Source: an uncultured Collinsella sp.
GTDB taxonomy: Bacteria; Actinomycetota; Coriobacteriia; Coriobacteriales; Coriobacteriaceae
Length of the DNA: 64,000 bases
Assembly (NCBI GenBank): GCA_934647195.1
Contig: CAKUFD010000006.1
Span: 88,283-152,282, forward strand
Direction: 5' to 3'
Of the stretch, positions 8,101 through 18,393 are shown piece after piece (positions within the stretch are counted from its first letter, which is position 1; every line of letters begins with the position of its first letter). The notes beneath the pieces are model-generated. The model did not search any database. It was not told the DNA's origin and saw nothing but the letters and a program-made list of their open reading frames with translations. The translations under genes and the position numbers were made by a program.

Positions 8101-8670
8101 ATGCTGTTTGATACCGCCGATATTGTTGAGAGCGCCTTTTTGGGAGTGGCGCTCGCCATGGATGCCATGGCGGTCACGCTATCCAATTCGCTGGCAGAAC
8201 CTCATATGCCAAGGTCCAAGAAGATCGCCATGCCCCTGGCGTTTGCCATCTTCCAGATGGCCATGCCTGTTCTTGGCTACTTTGGCGGCACGCTCGTCGC
8301 CTCATATATCGATACTTATGCTGGCATCGTTTCGTTTGTCATTCTCGCCGTCGTGGGCGGCAAGATGATCTGGGAGGCGTTGCAGGAGATGCGCAACCTG
8401 GATGAGGCCGCTCCCTCGCGTCTCACCTGGTGGGAGCTTTTCGTCGAATCCATCGCCACCTCTATCGATGCCTTTATCGTTGGCGTCTCGTTTGCCGCAA
8501 CGGGCAAGAGCATCGTTTTGTACGGTTCGATGATCGGCGTCACGACGTTTGCATGCTGCTTGGTCGTACTCATGCTGGGCAAAAAGCTCGGCGAGCGCTT
8601 TGGCGCACATGCGCAGGTAGCAGGCGGCGTGGTGCTTATCTGCATCGGCTTGAAAGCACTGTTGTTCTAG
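8101..8670 (+). CDS. mntP: Manganese efflux pump MntP
   Basis: This is a 189-aa inner-membrane protein with six hydrophobic helices that exports Mn2+. The two internal repeats of the family are visible, each with the conserved acidic helix: LGVALAMDAMAVTLSN (residues ~12-27) and ESIATSIDAFIVGVSF (~116-131). The ATG at 8101 is chosen over an upstream GTG at 8056 because GGGAGGGG stands just before it and the resulting length matches the family. No yybP-ykoY-type riboswitch fits in the 65-base gap to the preceding gene. Confidence 0.9.
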   Translation: MLFDTADIVESAFLGVALAMDAMAVTLSNSLAEPHMPRSKKIAMPLAFAIFQMAMPVLGYFGGTLVASYIDTYAGIVSFVILAVVGGKMIWEALQEMRNLDEAAPSRLTWWELFVESIATSIDAFIVGVSFAATGKSIVLYGSMIGVTTFACCLVVLMLGKKLGERFGAHAQVAGGVVLICIGLKALLF

Positions 8671-8775
8671 CAGACTATTGTGCGTTCAGACGTGCCATTT
8701 TAGCTACAGCGTCGCCGTGCGGCATCGTGTCGAAGACTCCGTGGACTTTAGGCAAAGAGCTGTTTTGCGTGACTG

Positions 8776-8805
8776 TTGCGCGTTAAGATAGCAGCGCTAT
8801 ATATA
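8776..8805 (+). promoter_or_regulatory. Candidate guaB promoter
   Basis: TTGCGC (8776-8781) and a TATATA run (8798-8803 or 8800-8805) are spaced 16-18 bases apart, giving a leader of about 60 nt before the guaB start. The rest of the 200-base gap shows no recognised purine operator. Confidence 0.45.
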
Positions 8806-8872
8806 GGGCGCGACGGTAGGGCTGGGTCCACGGGGCCTGCAGCTAGTCGTCGGCGATGTTAGAAGGAGAAAC

Positions 8873-10384
8873 ATGGCAACGTTCTTTCCCGGTGAGTCTC
8901 ACACATTTTCTGAGTATCTGCTCGTCCCTGGCTATTCCTCATCGGAATGCATCCCCAACAACGTTTCCCTTAAAACGCCGCTGACGCGTTTCAAGCGTGG
9001 CGAGAAGCCCGCAATCACCCTTAACATCCCCATGGTCTCGGCCATCATGCAGTCTGTTTCCGGCGTGGACATGGGTGTTGCCCTGGCTACCGAGGGCGGT
9101 ATTTCCTTCATTTACGGCTCCCAGACCCCCGAGTCCGAGGCCGCCATGGTCAAGGCCGTTAAGGACCACAAGGCCGGTTTCGTGGAGTCCGATTCCACGC
9201 TCACCCCTAAGATGACCATGTCTGAGGTTATGGCCCTCAAGGAGAAGACCGGTCACTCCACCATGCCCGTCACCGACGACGGCACCTCGCGCGGCAAGCT
9301 CCTGGGTATCGTGACCAGCCGCGACTACCGTCCTTCGCGCGACGATCACTCCGCTTTGGTCGAGACCTTCATGACCCCGCGCGAGAAGCTCATCGTGGGC
9401 GACAAGAACATCACTCTTAAGAAGGCTAACGACGTCATCTGGGAGAACAAGCTCAACGCGCTCCCCGTCGTCGATGACTACGATCATCTGATCGGCATCG
9501 TGTTCCGCAAGGACTACGATAGCCACAAGACCAACCCCAACGAGATGCTCGATGCCAACAAGCGCTATATGGTTGGTGCCGGTATCAACACCCGCGACTA
9601 CGCTGAGCGCGTGCCCCTGTTGGTCGAGGCCGGTGCCGATGTGCTGTGCATCGACTCCTCCGAGGGCTTCTCCGAGTGGCAGAAGCGCACCATCGAGTGG
9701 ATTCGCGCTAACTATGGTGAGGACGTCAAGGTTGGTGCCGGTAACGTTGTCGACGCCGAGGGCTTCCGCTTCCTGGCCGACTGCGGTGCCGACTTCATCA
9801 AGGTCGGTATCGGCGGCGGTTCCATCTGCATCACCCGTGAGACCAAGGGTATCGGCCGTGGCCAGGCTACCGCTCTGATCGACGTCTGCCGTGCTCGCGA
9901 CGAGTACTTCGAGGAGACCGGCATCTATGTGCCTGTTTGCTCTGACGGCGGTATCGTCTACGACTACCACATGACGCTTGCGCTCGCCATGGGCGCCGAC
10001 TTCATGATGCTCGGCCGTTACTTCGCTCGCTTCGACGAGAGCCCGACCGACCGCGTGAACGTCAACGGCCAGTACATGAAGGAGTACTGGGGCGAGGGCT
10101 CTGCCCGTGCTCGCAACTGGCAGCGCTACGACCTGGGCGGCGCCGCGAAGCTTAGCTTCGTCGAGGGCGTCGACTCCTACGTGCCTTACGCCGGTTCCCT
10201 CAAGGACGGCGTCAACGGTACGCTCTACAAGGTCAAGTCCACGATGTGCAACTGCGGTGCGCTCTCCATTCCTGAGCTTCAGGAGAAGGCTCGTCTGACG
10301 CTCGTTTCCTCCACCTCAATCGTCGAGGGCGGCGCTCACGACGTTGTGGTCAAGGACACCCAGCAGACGGTGACCTATCGCTAA
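8873..10384 (+). CDS. guaB: Inosine-5'-monophosphate dehydrogenase
   Basis: The enzyme oxidises IMP to XMP with NAD, the committed step of GMP synthesis. The 503-aa protein has a TIM barrel split by a CBS pair (about residues 100-225). The catalytic loop reads [12 protein letters not shown] with the nucleophile at Cys319, and the flap motif QRYDLGG places the catalytic pair at Arg418-Tyr419. The C terminus ([22 protein letters not shown]) is the potassium/active-site region. The length, the numbering and several long stretches are those of the Tritrichomonas foetus type of IMPDH rather than of the common 488-aa bacterial form. RBS AGAAGGAG is well placed. A terminator follows at 10486. Confidence 0.93.
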   Translation: MATFFPGESHTFSEYLLVPGYSSSECIPNNVSLKTPLTRFKRGEKPAITLNIPMVSAIMQSVSGVDMGVALATEGGISFIYGSQTPESEAAMVKAVKDHKAGFVESDSTLTPKMTMSEVMALKEKTGHSTMPVTDDGTSRGKLLGIVTSRDYRPSRDDHSALVETFMTPREKLIVGDKNITLKKANDVIWENKLNALPVVDDYDHLIGIVFRKDYDSHKTNPNEMLDANKRYMVGAGINTRDYAERVPLLVEAGADVLCIDSSEGFSEWQKRTIEWIRANYGEDVKVGAGNVVDAEGFRFLADCGADFIKVGIGGGSICITRETKGIGRGQATALIDVCRARDEYFEETGIYVPVCSDGGIVYDYHMTLALAMGADFMMLGRYFARFDESPTDRVNVNGQYMKEYWGEGSARARNWQRYDLGGAAKLSFVEGVDSYVPYAGSLKDGVNGTLYKVKSTMCNCGALSIPELQEKARLTLVSSTSIVEGGAHDVVVKDTQQTVTYR

Positions 10385-10485
10385 GCTTCGATTCGGCCTA
10401 GCGCGTTTGCGGCACCGAGAAAGCCCTTTCGATTTTGAGTGGGTTTTAAGCGGAGGGTGAATTTACGCCACGTTATTGGGATAAA

Positions 10486-10526
10486 GCGAGATGCCTGCAA
10501 CTTGCGGGCATCTCGCTTGTTGTATT
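10486..10526 (+). terminator. guaB terminator
   Basis: A perfect 10-bp stem GCGAGATGCC (10486-10495) / GGCATCTCGC (10507-10516) is followed by TTGTTGTATTT. It lies in the 309-base gap between guaB and leuS, whose remaining contents are the extended -10 and the large palindrome annotated separately; 10385-10485 shows nothing recognisable. Confidence 0.7.
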
Positions 10527-10535
10527 TGCTATCAT
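10527..10535 (+). promoter_or_regulatory. Candidate extended -10 promoter of leuS
   Basis: TGCTATCAT fits an extended -10 (TGn plus TATCAT). The same TGn-TATxxT form is seen before rimP, rpsT and rpsO in this window. It would give a leader of about 150 nt that contains the palindromic element at 10553-10670. Confidence 0.45.
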
Positions 10536-10552
10536 CAACCAAGTTAACCCTA

Positions 10553-10670
10553 GGGTCGGTCGGCTAGGTTTTGCTCGCTGCAAGTTTCGCACGAGCCGAA
10601 GGCCACTTAATGTGGCCTTCGTGCGAGCAGAACTGTCCGCAGCAGTGAGTAAAGCCTAGCCGACCGACCC
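10553..10670. repeat. 118-bp palindromic (MITE-like) element in the leuS leader
   Basis: A perfect 16-bp terminal inverted repeat GGGTCGGTCGGCTAGG (10553-10568) / CCTAGCCGACCGACCC (10655-10670) encloses an inner hairpin GAAGGCCAC (10598-10606) / GTGGCCTTC (10612-10620), extended by CGCAC / GTGCG, and a partial middle stem CTCGCTGC / GCAGCAGTGAG. The whole unit folds into one long hairpin. It is flanked by CAACCAAGTTAA (10536-10547) and CAATCAAGTTAA (10671-10682), an 11/12 direct repeat. No second copy was seen in the window. It may be a mobile palindrome or a regulatory leader; it also may act as a terminator. Confidence 0.6.
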
Positions 10671-10693
10671 CAATCAAGTTAAAAGGAGCTGAT

Positions 10694-13264
10694 ATGTGCG
10701 ATTGCACAGATCATAAGGAAGAGATTCCTGCCTACGATGCGAAAACCATTGAGGAAAAATGGGTGAAGGCCTGGGACGACGAGAACCTTTTTGCCGTCGA
10801 TACCGATCCCGCCAAGCCCAAGAAGTACGTGCTCGAGATGTTTCCGTACCCCTCGGGTGACCTTCACATGGGCCATGCGCGCAACTACACCATCGGTGAC
10901 GCCATGGCGCGTCAGGCTCGTATGCGCGGCTTTGATGTGCTGCACCCCATCGGCTTCGATGCTTTTGGCCTTCCCGCCGAAAACGCCGCCATCAAGCACA
11001 ACACCCAAGCCGCCGCTTGGACGTATAAGAACATGGACCAGGCGCTCGCCACGATGAAGCGCATGGGCTTTTCCTACGATATGGATCGCATGGTCAAGAC
11101 CTGCAGCCCCGATTACTATCGCTGGGGCCAGTGGATTTTCGAGAAGCTGTGGGAGCGCGGCCTGGTCTATCGCAAGAAAAATCCCGTCAACTGGTGCCCC
11201 AAGTGCGAGACAGTGCTTGCCAATGAGCAGGTGACCGAGGGCCGTTGCTGGCGCTGCGACTCCGAGGTGGAGAAGCGCGACCTGGAGCAGTGGTACATCA
11301 AGATTACCGAGTACGCGCAGGAGCTCCTCGATGACCTTGAGAAGCTTCCCGGCTGGCCCGAGCGCGTCAAGCAGATGCAGGCTAACTGGATTGGTCGCTC
11401 TGAAGGCGCCGAGGTCGATTTCACTCTTTGCGATGCCGAGGGCAACCCCATCGAGGGCGATGAAGGCAAGATCACGGTCTTCACCACCCGTGCCGATACC
11501 CTGTTTGGCAACACGTTCTTCCTGCTTGCTCCTGAGTACAAGGGCCTGATGGAGCTGGTTGAGGGCACCGAGTATGAGGATGCCGTTCGTAAGGTCGTGG
11601 AGGGCGCCAAGCATATCTCCGCCGTCGAGCGCGCCCAGGGTACCTTGGAAAAGCACGGCGCCTTCACGGGCCGCTATGTTGTGAACCCTGTTTCCGGCGC
11701 CAAGGTGCCGGTTTGGGTTGCCGATTACATCATTTCCGATTACGGTACCGGTGCCGTCATGGCCGTTCCCTGCGGCGACCAGCGCGACTTCGAGTTCGCC
11801 AAGAAGTACGATCTTCCCATCGTGCCCATCATTCTCTCCGATGATGACCCTCTGTATGATCAGCTCAAGAACGAGCAGAATACGGTTGTCACCTCGGTTG
11901 ACTGGGATGAGGCGCTCACCTGCGAGGGAACGCTTGTCCAGTCCGGTAAATACACCGGCATGGTGGGCGGCAAGCACTCCGAGGGCGAGGCAGCAATCGT
12001 TGCCGACCTCGAGGCTGCCGGCACCGGTAAGCGCTCCGTGCAGTATCGCCTGCGCGACTGGCTCATCTCGCGTCAGCGCTATTGGGGCAACCCCATCCCT
12101 GCCATCCACTGCGAGCATTGCGGCATCGTTCCCGTTCCCGAGGATCAGCTGCCGGTGACGCTGCCCGAGAATCTCGACCTCGGTGCTGGCGAGACGCTTG
12201 CCGAGTGCCGCGATTTCTACGAGACCACCTGCCCGGTGTGCGGTGCCCCGGCACGTCGCGAGACGGATACCATGGACACCTTTACGTGCTCCAGCTGGTA
12301 TTACCTGCGCTATACCGATCCGCACAACACCGAGCTCCCGTTTGGCAAGGACGCCGCGAACCACTGGATGCCGGTCGATAATTACATCGGTGGTATCGAG
12401 CATGCCATCCTGCACCTGCTCTACAGTCGCTTCTTTACCAAGGCGCTGCGCGATATGGGCCTGCTCGATGTCGACGAGCCTTTCACCAACCTGCTGTGCC
12501 AGGGCATGGTCAAGGACGAGAACGGCGACACCATGTCCAAGTCGAAGGGCAACGTCGTGCCTCCCTCGAGCGTGATCGAGCCGTACGGTGCCGACACCAT
12601 GCGTCTGGCGATTCTTTTCATTGCTCCGCCCGAGAAGGACTTTGACTGGGACCCCAAGGCCGTGGCCGGCGCCAACCGCTTTATCAAGCGCGCCTGGAAT
12701 ATCGTGTGGCAGCTTGCAAACGATGGCGATGCCAATGCTGTGCTCGACACGTCTGCACTCTCCGACGCCGCCATGAAGCTCTATCGCGAGCGCCATCGCA
12801 CGATTGCCCGCTGCACGCAGGATTTCGACCGCCAGCAGTTCAACACGGCCATCTCCGCCGTGATGGAGATCGTCAACGCTGCAAGTACGTATCTCAACGC
12901 CGAGGCAGCTGGCGAGCGCGACGCTGCTCTGTGCAGGCTCGTTGCCACCGATATCGTTTCAGTTTTGGCTCCCGTGTGCCCCTTCTGGGGAGACGAGCTG
13001 TGGCATGAGGCCTTGCATAACGAGGGCAGCGTCTACACCGCTCCCTGGCCGGAGTTCGACCTGAGCGAGGCCGTTGAGGATGAGGTGGAGATCGCGGTCC
13101 AGGTGCTCGGCAAGATGCGTGCACATGTAAATGTTCCGACTGATGCCACGTCCGAGCAGATGCAGGCGGCCGCCGAGGGCGTTGTCGCCAAATGGATCGA
13201 GGGCAAGACAGTCGTCAAGGCCATTTGCGTTCCCGGAAAGCTTGTGAACCTGGTTGTTAAGTAG
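10694..13264 (+). CDS. leuS: Leucyl-tRNA synthetase
   Basis: This class I synthetase of 856 aa charges tRNA-Leu. The Rossmann HIGH motif appears as DLHMGHARN (residues ~55-63), preceded by FPYPSG. The zinc insertion shows [13 protein letters not shown]. The CP1 editing domain lies in the middle with [10 protein letters not shown] and the TGAVMAVP block. The KMSKS loop is TMSKSKGN. The C-terminal anticodon-binding and LeuRS tail regions follow with no gaps. AAAGGAGC precedes the ATG. The long palindrome in the leader is the only unusual point. Confidence 0.96.
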   Translation: MCDCTDHKEEIPAYDAKTIEEKWVKAWDDENLFAVDTDPAKPKKYVLEMFPYPSGDLHMGHARNYTIGDAMARQARMRGFDVLHPIGFDAFGLPAENAAIKHNTQAAAWTYKNMDQALATMKRMGFSYDMDRMVKTCSPDYYRWGQWIFEKLWERGLVYRKKNPVNWCPKCETVLANEQVTEGRCWRCDSEVEKRDLEQWYIKITEYAQELLDDLEKLPGWPERVKQMQANWIGRSEGAEVDFTLCDAEGNPIEGDEGKITVFTTRADTLFGNTFFLLAPEYKGLMELVEGTEYEDAVRKVVEGAKHISAVERAQGTLEKHGAFTGRYVVNPVSGAKVPVWVADYIISDYGTGAVMAVPCGDQRDFEFAKKYDLPIVPIILSDDDPLYDQLKNEQNTVVTSVDWDEALTCEGTLVQSGKYTGMVGGKHSEGEAAIVADLEAAGTGKRSVQYRLRDWLISRQRYWGNPIPAIHCEHCGIVPVPEDQLPVTLPENLDLGAGETLAECRDFYETTCPVCGAPARRETDTMDTFTCSSWYYLRYTDPHNTELPFGKDAANHWMPVDNYIGGIEHAILHLLYSRFFTKALRDMGLLDVDEPFTNLLCQGMVKDENGDTMSKSKGNVVPPSSVIEPYGADTMRLAILFIAPPEKDFDWDPKAVAGANRFIKRAWNIVWQLANDGDANAVLDTSALSDAAMKLYRERHRTIARCTQDFDRQQFNTAISAVMEIVNAASTYLNAEAAGERDAALCRLVATDIVSVLAPVCPFWGDELWHEALHNEGSVYTAPWPEFDLSEAVEDEVEIAVQVLGKMRAHVNVPTDATSEQMQAAAEGVVAKWIEGKTVVKAICVPGKLVNLVVK

Positions 13265-13295
13265 CGATTTGTGCAAATAATGTGATGCAAATCGC
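13264..13295 (+). terminator. Hairpin after leuS
   Basis: A perfect 8-bp stem GCGATTTG (13264-13271) / CAAATCGC (13288-13295) starts at the last base of the stop codon. No U-tract follows, so it may be a weak or factor-dependent terminator or an mRNA-end stabiliser. Confidence 0.35.
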
Positions 13296-13324
13296 TGCCA
13301 GCATCGTTGCCAGTGAGTGATTTC

Positions 13325-13353
13325 TTTGCATCTAGCTGCAGGTTTGCTATACT
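13325..13353 (+). promoter_or_regulatory. Promoter of the rimP-nusA-infB operon
   Basis: TTTGCA (13325-13330), a 17-base spacer and TATACT (13348-13353), the latter preceded by TGC to give an extended -10. Transcription would start near 13360, some 20 bases before the leader terminator. Confidence 0.65.
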
Positions 13354-13380
13354 TGCTTAGCAATTGAAGTTAAGCCGTGA

Positions 13381-13410
13381 GAAGTGGGGTTTCGACCCCG
13401 CTTCTTTTTT
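13381..13410 (+). terminator. Intrinsic terminator in the rimP leader (candidate attenuator)
   Basis: GAAGTGGGG (13381-13389) pairs with CCCCGCTTC (13396-13404) with one G-U pair and is followed by six T. It lies downstream of the operon promoter and ends 18 bases before the rimP start codon, so all transcripts from that promoter must read through it. NusA, encoded in the operon, stimulates pausing and termination, which makes feedback attenuation plausible. Confidence 0.7.
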
Positions 13411-13427
13411 GTATGAGGAGGTGTTGC

Positions 13428-13922
13428 ATGGTCAAGACCAAGGTAGAGCAGAGCATCATCGATGCGCTCGAGGCAGTAGCCGCCGAGCACGGCGTCGATA
13501 TCGTCGATGTCGAGGTCGTGGGTGCCACCAAGGCGCCGTGTGTCCGCGTGAGGATCGACAATCTCGATGGTGAGTCCATTTCGCTCGATGAGGTGACCGC
13601 GCAGAGCAGCTGGGTAAGTGATGTCGTCGAGAGTTTGGATCCTATTTCGAGCAGCTACACGCTCGAGGTCTCTTCCCCGGGTATGGCTCGTCCCCTGCGT
13701 CGCCCTTCGGACTTCCAGAAGTTCATCGGCGAGCGCTGCGAGCTCTCGACCACTGCAACCGAGGGTCAGCGCCGCTATAAGGGCGTCATCGCCGCGGCAG
13801 ACGATGCCTCGGTCACTATTGAGACCGAGGATGGCGAGCAGACGACCATCTCCTTTGACGACGTGAAGAAATGTACCTTGAAGCCGACCTTCGACTTCAA
13901 GAAAGAGAAGGGCGGTAAATAG
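13428..13922 (+). CDS. rimP: Ribosome maturation factor RimP
   Basis: RimP assists 30S subunit assembly. The 164-aa product has the alpha/beta N-terminal domain (VDIVDVEVVG, VRVRIDN) and the family block TLEVSSPGMARPLRR at about residues 77-91, followed by the Sm-like C-terminal domain. The ATG at 13428 is preferred over frames starting upstream because GAGGAGGTG stands just before it and the upstream codons overlap the leader terminator. The stop is three bases from nusA. Confidence 0.92.
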   Translation: MVKTKVEQSIIDALEAVAAEHGVDIVDVEVVGATKAPCVRVRIDNLDGESISLDEVTAQSSWVSDVVESLDPISSSYTLEVSSPGMARPLRRPSDFQKFIGERCELSTTATEGQRRYKGVIAAADDASVTIETEDGEQTTISFDDVKKCTLKPTFDFKKEKGGK

Positions 13923-13924
13923 AT

Positions 13925-15190
13925 ATGGCAGCATCCGAGATGATGGAAGCCCTCATGGCTCTGTGCCAGGAGAGGCATATCGATCAGCTTTACCTCATCG
14001 ACCGTTTGGAGCAGTCGCTCGCCAAGAGCTATGCCGAGATCCTCCACCTTGACTGGGGCGCAAAGGTCACCATCGACCGCTCCACCGGCAAGATCTACGT
14101 GTACAAGCTCATTCCCGACGACGATTCCATGGACGAAGAGGGCAACTACACTCGTTTCGAGGAGATTGACGTCACCCCGAAGGATACCTCTCGCATCGCG
14201 GCACAGCACGCCAAGGCAGAGATCAACGCCATCGTGCGCAATTCCGCCCGCGAGCAGATCTACGAGGAGTTCTCCGGCCGCATTGGCGATATCATCACCG
14301 GTACCGTGCTGCAGTCCACGCCCGACTTCACGATCGTCAAGATCCGTGAGGGCGTCGAGGCCGAGCTTCCGCATTTCGACCTTCACCGCTATGAGGACGA
14401 GCGCAATGAGCGCCCCGTGGGTGAGCGCTACCTGCACAACCAGCGTCTGAAGGCAGTTATCATCGACGTGCGCGACCCCAATTCCACGGTGCCGCCCGTT
14501 CGCGGCGAGCACAGCCGTCCGCCCATCGTTATCTCCCGTACGCACCCGGCTCTCATCAAGCGCCTCTTTGAGCAGGAGGTGCCTGAGATCTACGAGGGCA
14601 CCGTCGAGGTCAAGTCCATTGCTCGCGAGCCCGGCCAGCGCTCCAAGGTCGCCGTCCATTCCCTGGACGATCGCCTGGATCCCGTGGGCGCCTGCGTCGG
14701 CCCCAAGGGCAGCCGTGTGCGCGCCGTCGTGGGCGAGCTTCGCGGTGAGCGTGTGGACGTTATCCTGTGGAATGCCGACCCTGCCGTCTATGTTGCCAAC
14801 GCGCTGTCTCCGGCAAAGGTCACCCGCGTGCTCATCGACGAGGAGAAGAACTATGCCGGCGTCATCGTTCCCGACGACCAGCTTTCCCTCGCCATTGGCA
14901 AGGAGGGCCAGAATGCCCGCCTCGCCGCTCGCCTGACCGGCTGGCACATCGACATCAAGAACGAGACCCTCGCCGCCGACATCCTGAAGAACGTTCCCGT
15001 TATCGAGGAGCAGCCGGCAGATGACCTGCTGTCCGACGATGAGCCCGAGCGTTGCGCATATGTCAACGAGGACGGTATCCGTTGCCGCAACCAGGCCCGC
15101 CCCGGTTCGCGCTTCTGTGGTGTGCATGACCCCGTGAACATGGGCGAGGGCGAGTCCGATTACATTTCGGAAGCCGAGGATCTGATCTAG
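13925..15190 (+). CDS. nusA: Transcription termination/antitermination factor NusA with C-terminal zinc knuckle
   Basis: NusA binds RNA polymerase and nascent RNA and modulates pausing. The 421-aa protein shows the N-terminal polymerase-binding domain, the S1 domain ([10 protein letters not shown]), KH1 ([14 protein letters not shown]) and KH2 ([14 protein letters not shown]). After the KH2 end and an acidic linker, an extra ~45 residues carry Cys377, Cys387, Cys398 and His401 ([11 protein letters not shown], then GSRFCGVH), a treble-cysteine knuckle absent from ordinary NusA of Gram-positives. The usual ylxR gene between nusA and infB is missing. The ATG lies 3 bases after rimP. Confidence 0.93.
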   Translation: MAASEMMEALMALCQERHIDQLYLIDRLEQSLAKSYAEILHLDWGAKVTIDRSTGKIYVYKLIPDDDSMDEEGNYTRFEEIDVTPKDTSRIAAQHAKAEINAIVRNSAREQIYEEFSGRIGDIITGTVLQSTPDFTIVKIREGVEAELPHFDLHRYEDERNERPVGERYLHNQRLKAVIIDVRDPNSTVPPVRGEHSRPPIVISRTHPALIKRLFEQEVPEIYEGTVEVKSIAREPGQRSKVAVHSLDDRLDPVGACVGPKGSRVRAVVGELRGERVDVILWNADPAVYVANALSPAKVTRVLIDEEKNYAGVIVPDDQLSLAIGKEGQNARLAARLTGWHIDIKNETLAADILKNVPVIEEQPADDLLSDDEPERCAYVNEDGIRCRNQARPGSRFCGVHDPVNMGEGESDYISEAEDLI

Positions 15191-15276
15191 CGGGAAGGCG
15201 CGATCGCGCCCATCCGCTTATCTGTGAGGAACCCGCAAGATCATGGGCGCTCCGTGCGCCCGAAAGGTAGGTGCTT

Positions 15277-17961
15277 ATGGCAAAGGTTCGTGTTTCAACC
15301 CTCGCCAAAGAATTTGGAATGACCTCCAAAGAGATGCTCGAGCATCTCGCGGAGATGAAGATTCCCGCCAAGGGCGCATCGTCTGCCCTTGAGGACGCAT
15401 ACGTATCCATGGTGCGCAAAAAGCTCGCCCCGATCCTTGAGGCCCGAGCCGCAGAGATCGAGGCCGAGAAGCGTGCCGAGGAGGAGGCTGCTGCCGAGGA
15501 GGCCAAGCGTGCCGCCGAGGAGGCAGAGCGCGAGCGCATCGCCGCCGAGGCTCGACGTGAGGAAGAGCGCAAGATTTCCGAGGCTGCCCGTGCCGCCGAG
15601 GAAGCTGCCCGCGCTGCCGCCGCCGAGGCCGAGCGCATTGCTCGCGAGAAGGCCGAGGCCGAGCGCCGCGAGGCAGAGCTCGAGGCCAAGCGTCGCGCCG
15701 TGCCCGCCAGCGACTCCGGCTCTCGCTTCCGCTCCCTTCTGGACCAGATCGCCGCTCAGGAAGAGGTCCTGAAGGAGAAGAAGCAGGAGAGCGCCAAGAA
15801 GGAGGAGGCTCGCGAGGACCGTCGCGGCAACCGCGACAACAACCGTCGTGGCGGCCGCCGCAACTCCGGCGAGAAGTCTGAGGACACTCCCGCCCGCAGC
15901 TCCCGTCGTTCGAGCGCTCCCTCCATGCCTGCTGGCATGGACTTCCCCAACCCTGATAAGCAGGGTAAGGGCAAGAAGCAGCACAAGGGCCACGCGGCAG
16001 GCGAGGAGGACCGTTACTCCCGCATGGCTCGCGAGGCCGAGGAGTACAGCCGCGAGAAGGTTCTCGAGGAGGCCCGCGCCGCCGTCGAGGAGGCTTCGCG
16101 CGAGTCTACCGGTCGCCGTAAGAAGCGTAAGGAGAAGCGTGAGCGCGAGGCTGCTCGCGTCCAGGAAGAGAAGAAGATCGAGGAGGCGCTGGCTCAGGGC
16201 ATCAACCCCGAGGAGCTCGACGCCGTCCGCGTCTCCCAGGGCGTGACCGTGGCAGAGCTCGCTGAGGCCCTCGAGGTTCCCGCTAACGACATCATCAAGC
16301 GTCTGTTCCTGTTGGGCACCCCGCTTACCATGACGCAGACCATGAGCGACGATCTCGTCGAGCTCGTGGCCGACGACTTGGGCCGTCAGGTCAAGATCAT
16401 CACCCCGGAGGAGGAGAACACCTTCTCGTTCTACGATGACCCGGCAGACCTCAAGCCTCGCGCCCCGGTTGTTACCGTCATGGGCCACGTCGACCACGGC
16501 AAGACGAGCCTGCTCGACGCCATTCGCCACACCGGTGTCGCTGCCGGCGAGGCGGGCGGCATCACCCAGGCCATCGGTGCTTCCCAGGTTTTCATCAACG
16601 ATCGCAAGATCACCTTCATCGATACCCCTGGTCACGCCACCTTTACGGCCATGCGTGCCCGTGGCGCCAAGGTGACCGATATCGTCATCTTGATCGTCGC
16701 TGCCGACGACGGCGTCATGCCTCAGACCATCGAGTCCATCAACCATGCGAAGGCCGCCGGCGTACCCATCGTCGTCGCCGTCAACAAGATCGATAAGCCC
16801 GGCGCTAACCCCGATAAGGTTCGTCAGGAGCTCACCGAGTACGGCATCATCCCCGAGGAGTGGGGCGGACAGAACATGTTCGTCAACATCTCGGCCAAGA
16901 AGAAGATTGGTATCGACGAGCTTCTCGAGACCATCATCCTCCAGGCCGACGTCCTCGAGCTCAAGGCCAACCCCGATACCTTCGCTTCGGGTAACGTTCT
17001 TGAGGCCAAGCTCGACAAGGGCCGTGGCTCCGTTGCCACCGTGCTGGTGACTCGCGGTACCCTGCGCGTGGGCGACACCCTCGTCGCAGGCCTCACGTAT
17101 GGCCGCGTTCGCGCCATGCTCGACCCCAAGGGCCGTCCCGTCACCGAGGCTGGTCCCTCCGACGCCGTCGAGATCCTCGGTCTCCAGTCCGTGCCCAACG
17201 CCGGTGACGAGTTCCGTGTGTTCGAGGACGAGCGCGAGGCTCGTACGCTTGCCGAGCAGCGCTCGCTCAAGGCGCGCATCGAGGAGCAGAGCCACGTCAA
17301 GCACGTCACGCTCGAGAATCTCTTTGACACCATGGCCGACGCCGAGGTCAAGGAGCTCAACCTCATCATCAAGGCCGATGTTCAGGGTTCCATCGAGGCC
17401 CTCAAGGACTCGCTGGACAAGATGGATCAGTCCGAGGTGCGCATCAACACGATCCACGCCGCCGTCGGTGCCATCAACGAGACCGACGTCGTGCTCGCCG
17501 ACGCCTCCAATGCCATTATCATCGGCTTTGGCGTGCGTCCCGATGGCAAGGCACGTTCTGCCGCCGAGCATCAGGGTGTCGAGATTCGCTGCTACGATGT
17601 TATCTACAAGGCACTCGAGGACCTCGATGCCGCTCGTATCGGTATGCTCAAGCCGACTGAGGTCGAGGTTTCCACCGGTCTCGCCACCGTTCTCGACACC
17701 TTCAAGGTGCCGAAGGTCGGCATTGCCGCCGGTGTCCGTATCGAAGAGGGAGAGATCGCAGCGACCGACTCCGTGCGCCTGGTGCGCGATGGCATCGTTG
17801 TCTTCAACGGCAAGATCGCTTCGATGCGTCACTACAAGGACGAGGCCAAGAGCCTTCGTAGCGGTACCGAGGGCGGTATCGGCCTCGAGAACTTCCAGGA
17901 CATCAAGCCTGGCGACCAGATCGAGGGTTACCGTATCGACCAGGTTGCCCGAACCGAGTAA
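15277..17961 (+). CDS. infB: Translation initiation factor IF-2
   Basis: IF-2 is the GTPase that places initiator tRNA on the ribosome. The 894-aa protein starts with an IF2-N motif ([12 protein letters not shown]), has a long charged Ala/Glu/Arg-rich region to about residue 310, a second IF2-N motif, then the G domain: GHVDHGKTS (G1), DTPGH (G3), NKID (G4). Domains II, III (IF-2 specific) and IV follow. The ATG at 15277 has AAAGGTAG six bases upstream, better than the GTG at 15271 that overlaps this site. The 86-base gap from nusA contains a hairpin GGGCGC/GCGCCC at 15245-15261 directly before the ribosome site. Confidence 0.95.
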   Translation: MAKVRVSTLAKEFGMTSKEMLEHLAEMKIPAKGASSALEDAYVSMVRKKLAPILEARAAEIEAEKRAEEEAAAEEAKRAAEEAERERIAAEARREEERKISEAARAAEEAARAAAAEAERIAREKAEAERREAELEAKRRAVPASDSGSRFRSLLDQIAAQEEVLKEKKQESAKKEEAREDRRGNRDNNRRGGRRNSGEKSEDTPARSSRRSSAPSMPAGMDFPNPDKQGKGKKQHKGHAAGEEDRYSRMAREAEEYSREKVLEEARAAVEEASRESTGRRKKRKEKREREAARVQEEKKIEEALAQGINPEELDAVRVSQGVTVAELAEALEVPANDIIKRLFLLGTPLTMTQTMSDDLVELVADDLGRQVKIITPEEENTFSFYDDPADLKPRAPVVTVMGHVDHGKTSLLDAIRHTGVAAGEAGGITQAIGASQVFINDRKITFIDTPGHATFTAMRARGAKVTDIVILIVAADDGVMPQTIESINHAKAAGVPIVVAVNKIDKPGANPDKVRQELTEYGIIPEEWGGQNMFVNISAKKKIGIDELLETIILQADVLELKANPDTFASGNVLEAKLDKGRGSVATVLVTRGTLRVGDTLVAGLTYGRVRAMLDPKGRPVTEAGPSDAVEILGLQSVPNAGDEFRVFEDEREARTLAEQRSLKARIEEQSHVKHVTLENLFDTMADAEVKELNLIIKADVQGSIEALKDSLDKMDQSEVRINTIHAAVGAINETDVVLADASNAIIIGFGVRPDGKARSAAEHQGVEIRCYDVIYKALEDLDAARIGMLKPTEVEVSTGLATVLDTFKVPKVGIAAGVRIEEGEIAATDSVRLVRDGIVVFNGKIASMRHYKDEAKSLRSGTEGGIGLENFQDIKPGDQIEGYRIDQVARTE

Positions 17962-17976
17962 GAAACAGAGGGTATC

Positions 17977-18393
17977 GTGAAGCAAAACGCCGCCACTCGC
18001 CGTACCGGCGAGCAACTGCGCGAAAAGCTCGGCACCATCTTGCTGTTCGAGATCTCCGATCCGCGTCTTGACCTTGTGACCCTTACGGGTTGCGAGGTCA
18101 GCGTGGACCGCTCCTTCGCGCGCGTCTACGTGTCATGCGAAGCCGACCGCTACGATGAGGTGCTCGAGGCGCTGGAGAGCGCTAAGGGCAAGATTCGCAA
18201 GCTGTTGTCTCGTGCGCTCGATTGGCGTGTGGTCCCCCAGCTCGACTTCAAGATCGATCGCTCCACCGACCAGGCCGAGGCTATTGCCGAGGCACTCAAG
18301 GTCGTTCCCGAGACCATGTCGGTCGAGAAGGATGAGGAAGGCTACCCCATCGTGGATCCCGTTTCGCTGGAGGGCGATATCGACCATGAGTAG
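17977..18393 (+). CDS. rbfA: Ribosome-binding factor A
   Basis: RbfA is a KH-fold protein that binds the 5' helix of 16S rRNA during cold-sensitive 30S maturation. The 138-aa product has the family motifs ISDPRLDLVTLTGCEVS and ARVYVS, and the helix ALESAKGKIRKLLSRAL. The start is GTG at 17977 behind GAGGG. It overlaps the following nrnA start by 8 bases, which implies translational coupling. Confidence 0.9.
   Translation: MKQNAATRRTGEQLREKLGTILLFEISDPRLDLVTLTGCEVSVDRSFARVYVSCEADRYDEVLEALESAKGKIRKLLSRALDWRVVPQLDFKIDRSTDQAEAIAEALKVVPETMSVEKDEEGYPIVDPVSLEGDIDHE

Noticed and set aside
10385..10693. T-box riboswitch for leuS
   Set aside because: No AGGGTGGNACCGCG-like T-box sequence or specifier stem was found; the structure is a simple long palindrome.
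15295..18015. Long minus-strand open frame antisense to infB
   Set aside because: Leu/Gly/Asp-rich low-complexity translation typical of a shadow frame; infB is certain.
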